DNA of 64,000 bases, taken from contig NZ_CP166871.1 in assembly GCF_041379045.1 (NCBI RefSeq), positions 2,976,001-3,040,000 of the forward strand, read 5' to 3'. The notes under the pieces were generated by a model. That model made no database searches and was not told where the DNA came from. It saw only the letters and a program-made list of their open reading frames with translations. Origin of the DNA: Thalassotalea ponticola. Lineage in GTDB: Bacteria; Pseudomonadota; Gammaproteobacteria; Enterobacterales; Alteromonadaceae. The first letter of the stretch is position 1, and each line of letters begins with the position of its first letter. The translations under genes were made by a program, and so were the position numbers. Below are positions 29,928 to 41,339 of this stretch, in pieces.

Positions 29928-30146
29928 ATGAAACTTCACGATTTACACAACGAAGTTCAAACGGGTATTCTCGACTACCTTGCTGCCCACCCTAATGCGA
30001 TGGGATCTGTTGAACATATTTGTAACGGATGGCTTGCTAATGAGAAATATCAACACAACCTAGAACAGGTAAAAAGCGCCGTCGACATCATGGTAAAGCG
30101 CGGTGAACTGATACCTCGACTTGGCGGTGACTTTTATTCGCTCTAA
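29928..30146 (+). CDS. Small hypothetical protein
   Basis: 72 residues from the ATG at 29928 (MKLHDLHNEVQTGILDYLAA); a GTG one codon upstream is in frame. A GAAAGGGG Shine-Dalgarno at 29913-29920 fits. The pattern (helix, VEHICNGWL, helix, VKRGELIPRLGGDFYSL) looks like a winged helix-turn-helix, but the function is not recognised. It stands alone between divergent and convergent neighbours and has its own terminator. Confidence 0.7.
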   Translation: MKLHDLHNEVQTGILDYLAAHPNAMGSVEHICNGWLANEKYQHNLEQVKSAVDIMVKRGELIPRLGGDFYSL

Positions 30147-30150
30147 AAAA

Positions 30151-30180
30151 AATGCCCGATACTTTTTTGATCGGGCATTG
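30151..30180. terminator. Terminator between the small protein gene and the S9 peptidase
   Basis: AATGCCCGAT...ATCGGGCATT type hairpin (10-bp stem, T-rich loop) between convergent genes, with an A-run on the left and T on the right. Confidence 0.8.
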
Positions 30181-30201
30181 TTATATCAACCTAAAATACA
30201 C

Positions 30202-32106
30202 TTAGATATGCTTAGCAATAAATTTATCAATAGCTTTGAGTGCTTGCATTCGATTATTACTGTTACTTAGATAATGATCGCCTTGCTCGAGCTCGATATA
30301 TTCGACTGAGCGCCTTTTGTCTTCAAGCTCATCTGCCATAGCTTCAGACTGGTGGCTAGGAACGACTTTGTCGTGCTCACCGTGAATAAGTAATATTGGA
30401 ATTTTTACTTTTTCAACGTGATTGATAGGCGAAATTTGTTGCAAGTGATTATCGGCCAAATTATCGGCCGCAATTACATTGCGCCAATATTCCACCACCC
30501 AGTGATTTGAACCATAGTCTCGTTTTTCGTCGCGCATCATACGTTCGATATCAGCAACACCATTAATAGACACCGCACACTGATATACATCAGGCGTAAA
30601 TGTTGCCCCAGCTAACGCAGCATAGCCCCCGTAACTGAGTCCAACAATACAAACGCGATCTTGATCAACATAGCCCGATTTAACTAACGTACGCACCGCG
30701 TCTGTCAGGTCATCCTGCATTTTACGACCCCATTCGCCACGACCTTTGGCTTTAAAATCCCAACCAAAACCATCTGAACCGCGAAATTGTGGCTGAATAA
30801 CCAAATAGCCTCGACTGGAAAAATACTGCGCCAACCAGTCAAAACGAACTCTGTCGTAAGCCTCCGGACCACCGTGTGGTAACATAATCGCTGGTAACTT
30901 TTTTAGCTCTTTATTTGGTAGGGTTAATAGCGTAGGAATTTTTAGACCATCGCGTACTTTAATCTCAGTTTTGACAATTTGATGCACGCGCTCCGATGGT
31001 ATTTTCGGCCGCTGACTTGCGATAAAATTAAAACCATTTTTATCGTATAGGTAGTAATCACCTGCGCTGCCATTACCCTCTACTAAAAATAGTATCTTCT
31101 GCCAATCTGGAGTGTAATCCACTAAGGTTACTGAGTTGTCAGGAAGCATTTCGACAACCTCATTAACCACGGTTGCAATATTACTATCAATAAAGTCATA
31201 GCTCGGGGTAAAACCAGAGTAGCGCACACCGTAAACGATGCGGTTTATGTCGGTGATCACCGACTCAACATCTTTACTATCGTGGTTAAAATGCGGAGCA
31301 CTTATTTTACCGTCCTTTAAGGCCATCGTGTGATAGGCAACACGACCGTTCTCGTGATATTGAAGCATCACTAAATGTTTTATATCTGCCGTTAAGCCAA
31401 CAAACGATTTGGTTCGAATACTTGCCGTTTCACTAAATATCTCATGCCAATCACCGTCATCATGTACCTCAATACGGTGCTTGTTCGATCTTTCATCGTA
31501 GCGTTCTCTGGCAATCACCGTGTCGTTGTGAATGAAAAAATCGATCGTATCATCATGACCTCGGGCGAAGCGACGAGGACCACGTCTCGAATCTAATTTA
31601 GATTCATACAAGTTAAAATTGGTCGAGTCTTCCCATGCGGGCATATAAACCGATTTACCGTCATTGGCAACTCCGACAATCCGCCCTAGTGCCGTTTGTC
31701 CCTCATAGATATCATCTCCTCGACGCAGTAACTGCTTAATCGACTTATCGCTAATGTTATAGCTAAATGCCACGCTAACGTCATGTCTGCCGCGATACCC
31801 CAACAGTTTAGCGTTGTCACTGACCACCAAAATCAATCGTTGGTCGTCGATAAAATAGGCATTTGTAGGACGAATCTCGCTGAGATCTACCGCCGCTATC
31901 GACTTCTTCTGCTTTAAGTCGTAGACCATATAAAAGTCTTTACCCGCTGAGCCATCGGTAACTCGGTAAGCTATTCTGTCGCCACTCGGTGCGATGCGCA
32001 TCATACTGGTGCGTTCTAACTCGCCAAACACATCCAAAGGCAACTCAGACTGTGCACATACCGCACAACTTAGCCAAAATAAGCAAAAAGACAGGAATCG
32101 TTTCAC
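30202..32106 (-). CDS. S9-family prolyl-oligopeptidase-like serine peptidase, exported
   Basis: 635 residues from a GTG at 32106 (VKRFLSFCLFWLSCAVCAQS) with AAGGAAG before it; this start gives a clean signal peptide, while the longer open frame adds a second hydrophobic stretch. The N-terminal two thirds is a beta-propeller-like region. The C-terminal alpha/beta-hydrolase domain shows HGGPEAYDRVRFDW, the nucleophile Ser in GLSYGGYAAL, the Asp in HGEHDKVVP and the His in QGDHYLS. It probably degrades oligopeptides in the periplasm. Confidence 0.9.
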   Translation of the reverse strand: MKRFLSFCLFWLSCAVCAQSELPLDVFGELERTSMMRIAPSGDRIAYRVTDGSAGKDFYMVYDLKQKKSIAAVDLSEIRPTNAYFIDDQRLILVVSDNAKLLGYRGRHDVSVAFSYNISDKSIKQLLRRGDDIYEGQTALGRIVGVANDGKSVYMPAWEDSTNFNLYESKLDSRRGPRRFARGHDDTIDFFIHNDTVIARERYDERSNKHRIEVHDDGDWHEIFSETASIRTKSFVGLTADIKHLVMLQYHENGRVAYHTMALKDGKISAPHFNHDSKDVESVITDINRIVYGVRYSGFTPSYDFIDSNIATVVNEVVEMLPDNSVTLVDYTPDWQKILFLVEGNGSAGDYYLYDKNGFNFIASQRPKIPSERVHQIVKTEIKVRDGLKIPTLLTLPNKELKKLPAIMLPHGGPEAYDRVRFDWLAQYFSSRGYLVIQPQFRGSDGFGWDFKAKGRGEWGRKMQDDLTDAVRTLVKSGYVDQDRVCIVGLSYGGYAALAGATFTPDVYQCAVSINGVADIERMMRDEKRDYGSNHWVVEYWRNVIAADNLADNHLQQISPINHVEKVKIPILLIHGEHDKVVPSHQSEAMADELEDKRRSVEYIELEQGDHYLSNSNNRMQALKAIDKFIAKHI

Positions 32107-32273
32107 GTGTTCTTCCTTGAAGATCAAAATTATTATTATCAGTAAATCAAACATAGCACAGTGGCCACTGGTTGGTAAATAATCCGTTATGTAATTGGTA
32201 TTGCGGCATGTTGTAAACCTAAACCTCGAAACACTGAAAAGTGCTTAAATGGGAATTTTAAGGACGCACAAAC

Positions 32274-32301
32274 AAAAAGAGCAGCCAATGGCTGCTCTTT
32301 T
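32274..32301. terminator. Terminator of tufA (str operon)
   Basis: AAAAAGAGCAGCC-AAT-GGCTGCTCTTTT, 22 nt after the tufA stop. The loop triplet is the reverse complement of that at 17803. Confidence 0.9.
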
Positions 32302-32323
32302 CAGGTTTAGTGTTTAAAAATCA

Positions 32324-33508
32324 TTATTCAATGATTTTTGATACAACACCAGCACCTACTGTACGACCACCTTCACGGATAGCGAAGCGTAAACCTTCGT
32401 CCATCGCGATTGGGTTGATTAGCTCAACAACAAACTTTAAGTTGTCGCCTGGCATTACCATTTCTACACCTTCTGGTAACTCAACTGCACCAGTGATGTC
32501 CGTTGTACGGAAGTAGAACTGTGGACGGTAGCCTTTGAAGAATGGCGTGTGACGACCACCTTCATCTTTAGTTAGTACGTATACTTCTGACTCAAACTTA
32601 GTGTGAGGAGTGATTGAACCTGGCTTAGCAAGTACTTGACCACGTTGTACTTCATCACGCTTAGTACCACGAAGAAGAACACCACAGTTCTCACCAGCAC
32701 GACCTTCGTCAAGAAGCTTACGGAACATCTCAACACCAGTACACGTTGTTGAAGTAGTGTCTTTGATACCTACGATTTCTACGTCGTCACCTACGCGGAT
32801 GATACCACGCTCAACACGACCTGTTACAACAGTACCACGACCTTGGATTGAGAATACGTCTTCAATCGGAAGGATGAAGTCACCGTCAATCGCACGCTCT
32901 GGCTCTGGGATGTAAGTGTCTAAGTGGTTCGCTAGCTCAAGGATTTTCTCTTCCCATTGAGCTTCGCCGTTCAATGCACCTAGTGCTGAACCTTGAACTA
33001 CTGGTAAGTCATCACCTGGGAAGTCGTACTCAGATAGAAGTTCACGTACTTCCATTTCTACTAGCTCTAGAAGCTCTTCGTCATCAACCATGTCACATTT
33101 GTTCATGAATACGATGATGTAAGGTACACCAACCTGACGAGAAAGTAGGATGTGCTCACGAGTTTGTGGCATTGGGCCGTCAGTTGCTGCAACTACTAAG
33201 ATCGCGCCGTCCATTTGAGCAGCACCAGTGATCATGTTTTTAACGTAGTCGGCGTGACCTGGACAGTCTACGTGCGCGTAGTGACGGTCAGCTGTGTCGT
33301 ACTCGATGTGAGAAGTGTTGATTGTGATACCACGCTCACGCTCTTCTGGAGCGTTATCGATTTGTGCGAAATCACGAACTTCACCACCGTGAGTTTTAGT
33401 TAAAACTGCAGAGATAGCAGCAGTTAGAGTTGTTTTACCGTGGTCAACGTGGCCGATTGTACCAACGTTAACGTGCGGTTTCGAACGTTCAAATTTTTCT
33501 TTAGCCAT
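32324..33508 (-). CDS. tufA: Elongation factor Tu, str-operon copy
   Basis: 394 residues, last gene of rpsL-rpsG-fusA-tufA, 77 nt after fusA. All GTPase motifs ([22 protein letters not shown]) are present, and the protein is identical to the other two copies in the window. Synonymous differences from both other copies concentrate between about 33080 and 33320, whereas its first 110 bases equal the tufB copy, a mosaic expected from gene conversion. No repeat array lies downstream of this copy. Confidence 0.98.
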   Translation of the reverse strand: MAKEKFERSKPHVNVGTIGHVDHGKTTLTAAISAVLTKTHGGEVRDFAQIDNAPEERERGITINTSHIEYDTADRHYAHVDCPGHADYVKNMITGAAQMDGAILVVAATDGPMPQTREHILLSRQVGVPYIIVFMNKCDMVDDEELLELVEMEVRELLSEYDFPGDDLPVVQGSALGALNGEAQWEEKILELANHLDTYIPEPERAIDGDFILPIEDVFSIQGRGTVVTGRVERGIIRVGDDVEIVGIKDTTSTTCTGVEMFRKLLDEGRAGENCGVLLRGTKRDEVQRGQVLAKPGSITPHTKFESEVYVLTKDEGGRHTPFFKGYRPQFYFRTTDITGAVELPEGVEMVMPGDNLKFVVELINPIAMDEGLRFAIREGGRTVGAGVVSKIIE

Positions 33509-33585
33509 CTTAAATGTACCTTAAAGTTAAAGTTGTCTGCATGGCAGACGCGTAATTGAATTTTTATTTTTTGCTATCCAGCGGC

Positions 33586-35691
33586 CTAAAAATGGCCACC
33601 TTCAATAATTGCATCAGTAACGTTTTTCGGTGCTTCAGCGTATTGCTTAAACTCCATAGAGTATGATGCACGGCCCTGCGTTGCACTGCGAAGGTCGGTT
33701 GCGTAACCGAACATTTCGCCAAGTGGTACAACGGCATTAACCAATTTCATGCCGGCAGGACCTTCATCCATACCTTCAATCATGCCGCGACGACGGTTTA
33801 AGTCGCCAACAACATCACCCATGTTTTCTTCAGGGGTGGTTACTTCAACCTTCATCATCGGCTCTAACAAGACTGGATTTGCATCCATTGCACCTTGTTT
33901 GAAACCCATAGATGCGGCGATTTTAAATGCCATCTCATTAGAGTCAACATCGTGGAACGAACCATCAAATAATGTGACTTTAATGTCTAGCATTGGGAAT
34001 CCGGCCAACACACCGTTTTCCATTTGTTCTTGACAACCTTTTTCAACGGCTGCCCAGTATTCTCTCGGAACTGCGCCACCAACGATTTCAGATTCAAACT
34101 GGAATCCTTCGCCTTCGCCAATAGGCTCCATGCGCAACCAAACATGACCAAACTGACCGCGGCCACCAGATTGACGCACAAACTTACCTTCAACTTCAAC
34201 TGATTTGCGAATCGTTTCGCGGTAAGACACTTGTGGTTTACCAACATTCGCGTCAACCTTGAATTCACGCTTCATCCGATCAACGATAATGTCTAGGTGT
34301 AGCTCGCCCATACCAGAAATAATTGTTTGCCCTGTTTCCTCGTCGGTTTCAACGCGGAACGACGGATCTTCAGCCGCAAGTTTACCCAAAGCAATACCCA
34401 TTTTTTCTTGGTCGGCTTTAGTTTTCGGCTCTACTGCTACCGAGATTACCGGCTCAGGGAATTCCATGCGCTCTAAGGTAATCACGTTTTGCTGATCACA
34501 TAAGGTATCACCCGTGGTAACGTCTTTCATACCGATCAGTGCGGCGATATCACCGGCGCGAACTTCTTTAATTTCTTCGCGGTTGTTTGAGTGCATTTGC
34601 ACGATACGGCCAATGCGCTCTTTTTTGCCTTTAACAGGGTTATACACCATGTCGCCGGTTTTCAGGATACCTGAATAGACGCGAACAAACGTTAACGTAC
34701 CAACAAACGGGTCTGTTGCGATCTTAAACGCAAGCGCGGCAAACGGTGCCTTGTCATCTGCCTCGCGGGTGTCTTCGGTTTCGTTTTTGTCGTCTTTAAT
34801 ACCTTTAATCGCTTCAACTTCGGTTGGCGACGGTAAATATTCAACCACAGCGTCTAGTACCGCTTGTACACCTTTGTTTTTGAAAGCACTACCACAGGTA
34901 GTTAACACAATGTCATTTCTCAATGTCAGTTGACGCAACGCAGCTTTGATCTCTTGCTCAGACAACTCACCTTCTTCAAGGTATTTGTCCATAAGTTCGT
35001 CGCTTGCTTCGGCAGCAGACTCAACTAAGTGTTCATGCCACTCTTGCGCAAGGTCGACCATATCCGCTGGAATTTCTTCGTATTCAAAGGTCATACCTTG
35101 GTCGGCTTCATTCCAGTTGATGGCTTTCATTTTGACTAAGTCAATAACACCGGTGAAGTCTTCTTCACTACCAATTGCCAATTGAATTGGTACAGCATTG
35201 GCTCCTAAGCGGTCTTTACATTGTTTTACAACGTTTAAGTAGTCAGCGCCCATGCGATCCATCTTGTTGACGAAAACCATACGCGGAACTTTGTATTTTT
35301 CCATCTGACGCCAAACGGTTTCAGTTTGCGGTTGTACGCCTGATGAGCCACACAGAACTAATACGGCGCCATCTAACACGCGTAGTGAACGTTCCACTTC
35401 AATGGTAAAGTCAACGTGGCCTGGGGTGTCGATAATGTTAATACGGTGGTCTTCGAATTGGCCTTGCATGCCTTTCCAAAAACACGTAGTCGCCGCTGAG
35501 GTAATGGTAATACCGCGCTCTTGTTCTTGTTCCATCCAGTCCATGGTAGCAGCGCCATCATGCACTTCACCAATCTTGTGAGATAAACCGGTATAAAACA
35601 AAACGCGTTCTGTTGTTGTCGTTTTACCTGCATCTACGTGTGCAGCAATACCTATGTTACGGTAACGTTCAATAGGGGTTGTACGAGCCAC
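33586..35691 (-). CDS. fusA: Elongation factor G
   Basis: 701 residues, starting [23 protein letters not shown], the canonical str-operon EF-G that drives translocation and, with RRF, ribosome recycling. Motifs: [39 protein letters not shown] and the domain IV/V signatures ([37 protein letters not shown]). It follows rpsG by 173 nt and precedes tufA. A second EF-G is encoded at 19428. Confidence 0.98.
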   Translation of the reverse strand: MARTTPIERYRNIGIAAHVDAGKTTTTERVLFYTGLSHKIGEVHDGAATMDWMEQEQERGITITSAATTCFWKGMQGQFEDHRINIIDTPGHVDFTIEVERSLRVLDGAVLVLCGSSGVQPQTETVWRQMEKYKVPRMVFVNKMDRMGADYLNVVKQCKDRLGANAVPIQLAIGSEEDFTGVIDLVKMKAINWNEADQGMTFEYEEIPADMVDLAQEWHEHLVESAAEASDELMDKYLEEGELSEQEIKAALRQLTLRNDIVLTTCGSAFKNKGVQAVLDAVVEYLPSPTEVEAIKGIKDDKNETEDTREADDKAPFAALAFKIATDPFVGTLTFVRVYSGILKTGDMVYNPVKGKKERIGRIVQMHSNNREEIKEVRAGDIAALIGMKDVTTGDTLCDQQNVITLERMEFPEPVISVAVEPKTKADQEKMGIALGKLAAEDPSFRVETDEETGQTIISGMGELHLDIIVDRMKREFKVDANVGKPQVSYRETIRKSVEVEGKFVRQSGGRGQFGHVWLRMEPIGEGEGFQFESEIVGGAVPREYWAAVEKGCQEQMENGVLAGFPMLDIKVTLFDGSFHDVDSNEMAFKIAASMGFKQGAMDANPVLLEPMMKVEVTTPEENMGDVVGDLNRRRGMIEGMDEGPAGMKLVNAVVPLGEMFGYATDLRSATQGRASYSMEFKQYAEAPKNVTDAIIEGGHF

Positions 35692-35864
35692 TGATGGATT
35701 CCTCTATAGTCGGCGTGTTCCTTAAACTAACTTTCGAAAATACTAAAGATACTTTAGAAAGTAAGCTTCTAAAACCATTAACTGTTGTTGATTTTTTGGT
35801 CTAGAACTGACAGTTGAAAAACGAGAAAAGCGCAGCGGCTAACGCCGCTACGCTTAACATTATA

Positions 35865-36392
<528 letters not shown>

Positions 36393-36421
36393 TTAGTTTG
36401 GCCTTACTTGACGGAGAACCG

Positions 36422-36796
36422 TTAAGATTTAGGGCGCTTAGCACCGTACTTAGAACGGCCTTGTCTACGATCGTTAACACCAGAACAATCTAGTGCACCA
36501 CGAACGGTGTGATAGCGAACACCAGGTAAGTCTTTAACACGACCACCACGGATTAAGATAACGCTATGCTCTTGTAAGTTGTGACCTTCACCACCGATGT
36601 ATGATGTAACTTCGTAGCCGTTAGTTAAACGAACACGAGCTACTTTACGTAGTGCTGAGTTAGGTTTTTTAGGTGTAGTAGTGTACACACGAGTACATAC
36701 ACCGCGACGTTGAGGACAGGCTTGTAACGCTGGAACGTTACTTTTCTGAACCTGCTTAACACGTGGCTTACGTACTAATTGGTTAATAGTTGCCAT
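36422..36796 (-). CDS. rpsL: 30S ribosomal protein S12
   Basis: 124 residues, first gene of the str operon. It contains [19 protein letters not shown] (the Lys of PKKPNS is the streptomycin-resistance position, wild type here), the [31 protein letters not shown] core with the usual modified Asp site, and the [10 protein letters not shown] tail. S12 governs decoding accuracy at the A site. A perfect -35 promoter lies 109-137 nt upstream. Confidence 0.98.
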   Translation of the reverse strand: MATINQLVRKPRVKQVQKSNVPALQACPQRRGVCTRVYTTTPKKPNSALRKVARVRLTNGYEVTSYIGGEGHNLQEHSVILIRGGRVKDLPGVRYHTVRGALDCSGVNDRRQGRSKYGAKRPKS

Positions 36797-36904
36797 TATA
36801 GCTCCTGATTAGTTAAAACTGGTGAATCAATCCAGCGTCTTCGCTGATTTTGAACTCACCCTCATAAACGTGATAAAACCTTGCCATCACAGCAAGGTCG
36901 CAGA

Positions 36905-36933
36905 ATTCTATTAGTGATGGGGGTCACTGTCAA
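36905..36933 (-). promoter_or_regulatory. str operon promoter
   Basis: On the minus strand TTGACA (36933-36928), 17 bp and TAGAAT (36910-36905): consensus -35, optimal spacing and a one-mismatch -10. It means rpsLG-fusA-tufA has its own start and does not depend on rpoBC read-through. Confidence 0.88.
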
Positions 36934-36978
36934 GCAAAGAGTAAAAGATCAGCGATCTTTTTTGATCGAATATTAAAC

Positions 36979-37007
36979 AAAAAGGGATCTAAACGATCCC
37001 TTTTTTT
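36979..37007. terminator. Terminator downstream of rpoC
   Basis: AAAAGGGATC-TAAAC-GATCCCTTTTTTT region, with an 8-bp stem and run of T on either side, 36 nt past the rpoC stop. Confidence 0.88.
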
Positions 37008-37042
37008 ATTCATTTCGCCACGGCGGTTAACGCCGTACTGAA

Positions 37043-40000
37043 TTATTCGTTATCCGTTAACGCGTCGGTATCAGAACCGCCTAACATTTCCGCATTTAAT
37101 GCGTCAGTTAGTGCTTGTTCTGCATCTTCTGCTGAAACCGTTGCTTCTACAGGCACTTGAGCTGCCTTAGCTGCGCGGTTCTTGTGGTACGCATAACCGG
37201 TACCAGCTGGAATCAAACGACCAACAATAACGTTTTCTTTCAAACCGCGTAAGTCATCTTTCTTACCAGCAACAGCTGCTTCGGTAAGCACGCGCGTTGT
37301 CTCTTGGAACGATGCCGCTGAGATAAACGATTCTGTCGCTAGTGACGCTTTAGTGATACCCATTAGCATGGTTTGGAACTCAGCAGGTTTCTTACCTTCG
37401 GCTTCAAGTTCGCGGTTGGCGATTTTAACACGCGCAACTTCTACTTGTTCACCAGGTAGGAAATCACTGTCACCACCATCCATAATCTCACATTTGCGGA
37501 TCATTTGACGAACGATAACTTCGATGTGCTTATCGTTGATCTTAACACCTTGTAAGCGATATACGTCTTGAACTTCGTTCACGATGTAATTGGCAACATC
37601 AGAAATACCGCGCAAACGCAGGATATCGTGTGGCGACTCAGGACCGTCAGCGATAACTTCACCTTTTTGTACAGCTTCACCTTCGAATACGTTAAGTTGA
37701 CGCCACTTAGGAATCATCTCTTCGTATACATCACCGTTTGTTTGGGTGATTTGTAAGCGACGTTTACCTTTGGTTTCCTTACCAAAACCGATAATACCGG
37801 TTTTCTCAGCAAGAATTGCCGGCTCTTTCGGCTTACGCGCTTCGAACAAGTCAGCTACACGTGGTAGACCACCGGTAATATCACGAGTTTTTGACGACTC
37901 TTGAGGAATACGCGCTAACGCATCACCGATATTTACCGCAGAGCCATCTTCTAGGTTAACAATCGCGTTACCCGGTAAGAAGTACTGTGCCGGAATATCT
38001 GTACCAGCGATCATTACGTCATTGCCTTTGCCATCGACAAGTTTAACCATTGGGCGCATTTCTTTACCCGCTGATGGACGCTGACCGACATCGGTGATAA
38101 CGATGCTTGATAGACCCGTTAACTCATCTGTTTGACGAGTCATGGTAACGCCTTCAACTAAGTCAACAAACTTGATCTTACCAGCAACCTCAGTGATGAT
38201 TGGGTGAGTATGCGGATCCCAGTTTGCAACGGTTTCACCCGCTTCAATACTTTCGCCGTCACCTTTACCTAAAATCGCACCGTAAGGGACTTTATAACGC
38301 TCTTTCTCACGACCTAACTCGTCAATAACCGTTAGTTCAGATGAACGCGAGGTAATAACTAGCTTGCCGTCAGAGTTACTTACGAACTTCGCATTTTGTA
38401 ACTTGATGGTACCGTTGTTCTTAACCTGAACACTGTTTTCTGCTGACGCTCGTGATGCCGCACCACCGATGTGGAACGTACGCATGGTAAGCTGTGTACC
38501 CGGCTCACCGATTGACTGAGCCGCTACAACACCGATTGCTTCACCTTCATTGATTAGGTGACCACGTGCTAAGTCACGACCGTAACACTGTGCACAAATA
38601 CCGTAGTCAGTATCACAGGTGATGATTGAGCGAACCCAAACTTGGTCAACTGAGTTTTCTTCTAAGGTGTCACACTTCGCTTCGTCTAATAACGTGTTAC
38701 GAGCAAACAACACATCTTCCGTACCCGGTACGAAGACATCTTGCGCAACAACACGACCTAGTACGCGCTCGCGCAATGGTTCTACAACGTCACCACCTTC
38801 GATAAGAGGTGTCATCAATAGACCTTCTTCAGTGCCACAGTCGTTTTCAGTAACAACCAAATCTTGTGCCACGTCAACGAGACGACGAGTCAAGTAACCC
38901 GAGTTCGCTGTTTTAAGTGCGGTATCGGCCAAACCTTTACGCGCACCGTGAGTTGAGATGAAGTACTGTAGTACGTTCAGACCTTCACGGAAGTTCGCGG
39001 TAATTGGTGTTTCGATGATTGAACCATCTGGTTTTGCCATTAGACCACGCATACCCGCTAGCTGACGAATCTGAGCCGCACTACCACGAGCACCCGAGTC
39101 AGCCATCATGTAGATCGAGTTAAACGAGTCTTGTGCTTCCATTTCGCCATCGCGATTTTCAACGTAATCTTTCGATAAGTTGTCCATCATCGCTTTCGAA
39201 ACTTTTTCGTTGGCTGATGACCAAATATCGATAACTTTGTTGTATTTCTCACCCGCAGTTACAAGACCTGAGTCAAACTGAGATTGGATTTCTTCAACTT
39301 CTTTCTCAGCGGCTTCGATGATGGTGTATTTCTCATCTGGAATTACCATATCGTCGATACCAACTGACGCACCCGCGATCATCGCATAGTGGAAACCTGT
39401 GTACATAATGTGGTCGGCAAAGATAACGGTATCTTTAAGACCAAGGTTACGGTACGCATGGTTAATTAGGTTAGAGATTTGCTTCTTACCTAATGTGCGG
39501 TTGATGATCTCAAACGGTAGACCTTTAGGACATACCATCCACAAGATCGCACGACCAACTGTAGTGTCGATTAACGAGGTTTGCTCTTCGCCTTTTACAA
39601 GCTGGGTAATGCGCACTTTAACGCGCGAGTGAAGACCCGCTACTTCTGTGCGATACGCCTTTTCCGCTTCTTCAGGTGAGCCAAAAACCATACCTTCGCC
39701 TTTGCCGTTTACGCGGTCACGGGTAAGGTAGTACAAACCTAGTACAACGTCCTGTGAAGGTACGATGATTGGATCACCGTTCGCAGGAGATAGAACGTTG
39801 TTGGTTGACATCATTAGGGCACGTGCTTCTAATTGAGCTTCAATCGTCAACGGCACGTGAACAGCCATTTGGTCACCATCGAAGTCAGCGTTGTACGCCG
39901 CACACACTAGTGGGTGTAACTGAATCGCTTTACCTTCAATCAGTACCGGTTCAAACGCTTGGATACCCAATCTGTGAAGTGTCGGTGCACGGTTAAGCAT

Positions 40001-41263
40001 TACCGGATGTTCACGGATAACTTCGTCAAGAACATCCCAAACCTCTGCCACTTCGCGCTCTACTAATTTCTTCGCCGCTTTGATTGTGGTTGCTAAACCG
40101 CGAGTTTCAAGCTTGCCGTAGATAAATGGCTTGAATAGTTCTAACGCCATCTTCTTCGGTAAACCACACTGGTGTAGACGAAGTGTAGGACCAACGGTAA
40201 TTACAGAACGGCCTGAGTAGTCAACACGCTTACCAAGAAGGTTTTGACGGAAACGACCTTGCTTACCTTTGATCATATCAGCAAGTGATTTCAACGGACG
40301 CTTATTCGAGCCAGTGATGGCGCGACCGCGACGACCGTTATCTAATAGTGCATCAACAGACTCTTGTAGCATACGCTTTTCGTTGCGTACGATAATGTCT
40401 GGTGCAACTAAGTCTAATAGACGCTTCAAACGGTTGTTACGGTTGATTACACGACGGTATAAGTCGTTCAAATCAGACGTCGCAAAACGACCGCCATCTA
40501 GTGGAACTAGTGGACGTAGGTCTGGTGGAAGGATCGGTAGAACCGACATGATCATCCACTCAGGCTTATTACCTGATTGAGCGAAGGCTTCCATAAGCTT
40601 AAGACGCTTAGTGATCTTCTTGCGCTTGGTTTCGCTACCAATTTCAGGTAGTTCTTCACGCATCTGCTCAATTTCACCGAGTAAGTCAATTTCTTTTAAC
40701 AAGGCTAAAATGGCTTCTGCACCCATTTTCGCATCGAACTCATCACCGTGCTCTTCTAACGCATCTAGATACTCTTCTTCAGTTAGAATTTGACCTGTTT
40801 CTAGCGTTGTCATACCCGCTTCGGTTACAACATACGATTCAAAATACAACACGCGCTCGATATCGCGCAATGTCATATCAAGCAATAAACCAATGCGAGA
40901 CGGCAATGATTTTAAGAACCAAATGTGGGCTACTGGGCTAGCCAGTTCAATGTGACCCATACGGTCACGACGAACTTTAGTAAGCGTCACTTCAACGCCA
41001 CATTTTTCACAAATAACACCGCGGTGCTTTAAGCGCTTATACTTTCCACATAAACACTCATAATCTTTTACTGGGCCGAAAATACGTGCACAGAAAAGGC
41101 CGTCGCGTTCTGGTTTGAACGTACGGTAGTTGATAGTTTCAGGCTTTTTAACTTCACCGTATGACCATGAACGGATCATATCTGGTGAAGCTAAACCGAT
41201 GCGGATACCATCGAATTCTTCAGTTTGATTTTGTTGCTTAAGAAACTTAAGTAAATCTTTCAC
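37043..41263 (-). CDS. rpoC: DNA-directed RNA polymerase subunit beta-prime
   Basis: 1406 residues (E. coli 1407). The N-terminal zinc finger ([22 protein letters not shown]), the clamp, the catalytic NADFDGD motif with its three Mg-binding aspartates, the bridge helix/trigger-loop region ([33 protein letters not shown]) and the second zinc-binding site ([19 protein letters not shown]) are all present. It follows rpoB by 76 nt in the rplKAJL-rpoBC cluster. Confidence 0.99.
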   Translation of the reverse strand: MKDLLKFLKQQNQTEEFDGIRIGLASPDMIRSWSYGEVKKPETINYRTFKPERDGLFCARIFGPVKDYECLCGKYKRLKHRGVICEKCGVEVTLTKVRRDRMGHIELASPVAHIWFLKSLPSRIGLLLDMTLRDIERVLYFESYVVTEAGMTTLETGQILTEEEYLDALEEHGDEFDAKMGAEAILALLKEIDLLGEIEQMREELPEIGSETKRKKITKRLKLMEAFAQSGNKPEWMIMSVLPILPPDLRPLVPLDGGRFATSDLNDLYRRVINRNNRLKRLLDLVAPDIIVRNEKRMLQESVDALLDNGRRGRAITGSNKRPLKSLADMIKGKQGRFRQNLLGKRVDYSGRSVITVGPTLRLHQCGLPKKMALELFKPFIYGKLETRGLATTIKAAKKLVEREVAEVWDVLDEVIREHPVMLNRAPTLHRLGIQAFEPVLIEGKAIQLHPLVCAAYNADFDGDQMAVHVPLTIEAQLEARALMMSTNNVLSPANGDPIIVPSQDVVLGLYYLTRDRVNGKGEGMVFGSPEEAEKAYRTEVAGLHSRVKVRITQLVKGEEQTSLIDTTVGRAILWMVCPKGLPFEIINRTLGKKQISNLINHAYRNLGLKDTVIFADHIMYTGFHYAMIAGASVGIDDMVIPDEKYTIIEAAEKEVEEIQSQFDSGLVTAGEKYNKVIDIWSSANEKVSKAMMDNLSKDYVENRDGEMEAQDSFNSIYMMADSGARGSAAQIRQLAGMRGLMAKPDGSIIETPITANFREGLNVLQYFISTHGARKGLADTALKTANSGYLTRRLVDVAQDLVVTENDCGTEEGLLMTPLIEGGDVVEPLRERVLGRVVAQDVFVPGTEDVLFARNTLLDEAKCDTLEENSVDQVWVRSIITCDTDYGICAQCYGRDLARGHLINEGEAIGVVAAQSIGEPGTQLTMRTFHIGGAASRASAENSVQVKNNGTIKLQNAKFVSNSDGKLVITSRSSELTVIDELGREKERYKVPYGAILGKGDGESIEAGETVANWDPHTHPIITEVAGKIKFVDLVEGVTMTRQTDELTGLSSIVITDVGQRPSAGKEMRPMVKLVDGKGNDVMIAGTDIPAQYFLPGNAIVNLEDGSAVNIGDALARIPQESSKTRDITGGLPRVADLFEARKPKEPAILAEKTGIIGFGKETKGKRRLQITQTNGDVYEEMIPKWRQLNVFEGEAVQKGEVIADGPESPHDILRLRGISDVANYIVNEVQDVYRLQGVKINDKHIEVIVRQMIRKCEIMDGGDSDFLPGEQVEVARVKIANRELEAEGKKPAEFQTMLMGITKASLATESFISAASFQETTRVLTEAAVAGKKDDLRGLKENVIVGRLIPAGTGYAYHKNRAAKAAQVPVEATVSAEDAEQALTDALNAEMLGGSDTDALTDNE

Positions 41264-41339
41264 ACTCTATCTCCTGTCGGAGTTAACATCTGGGAGGGTT
41301 TTCACCCTCCCGTTATATACTTTAACGAGAACCTAAGCT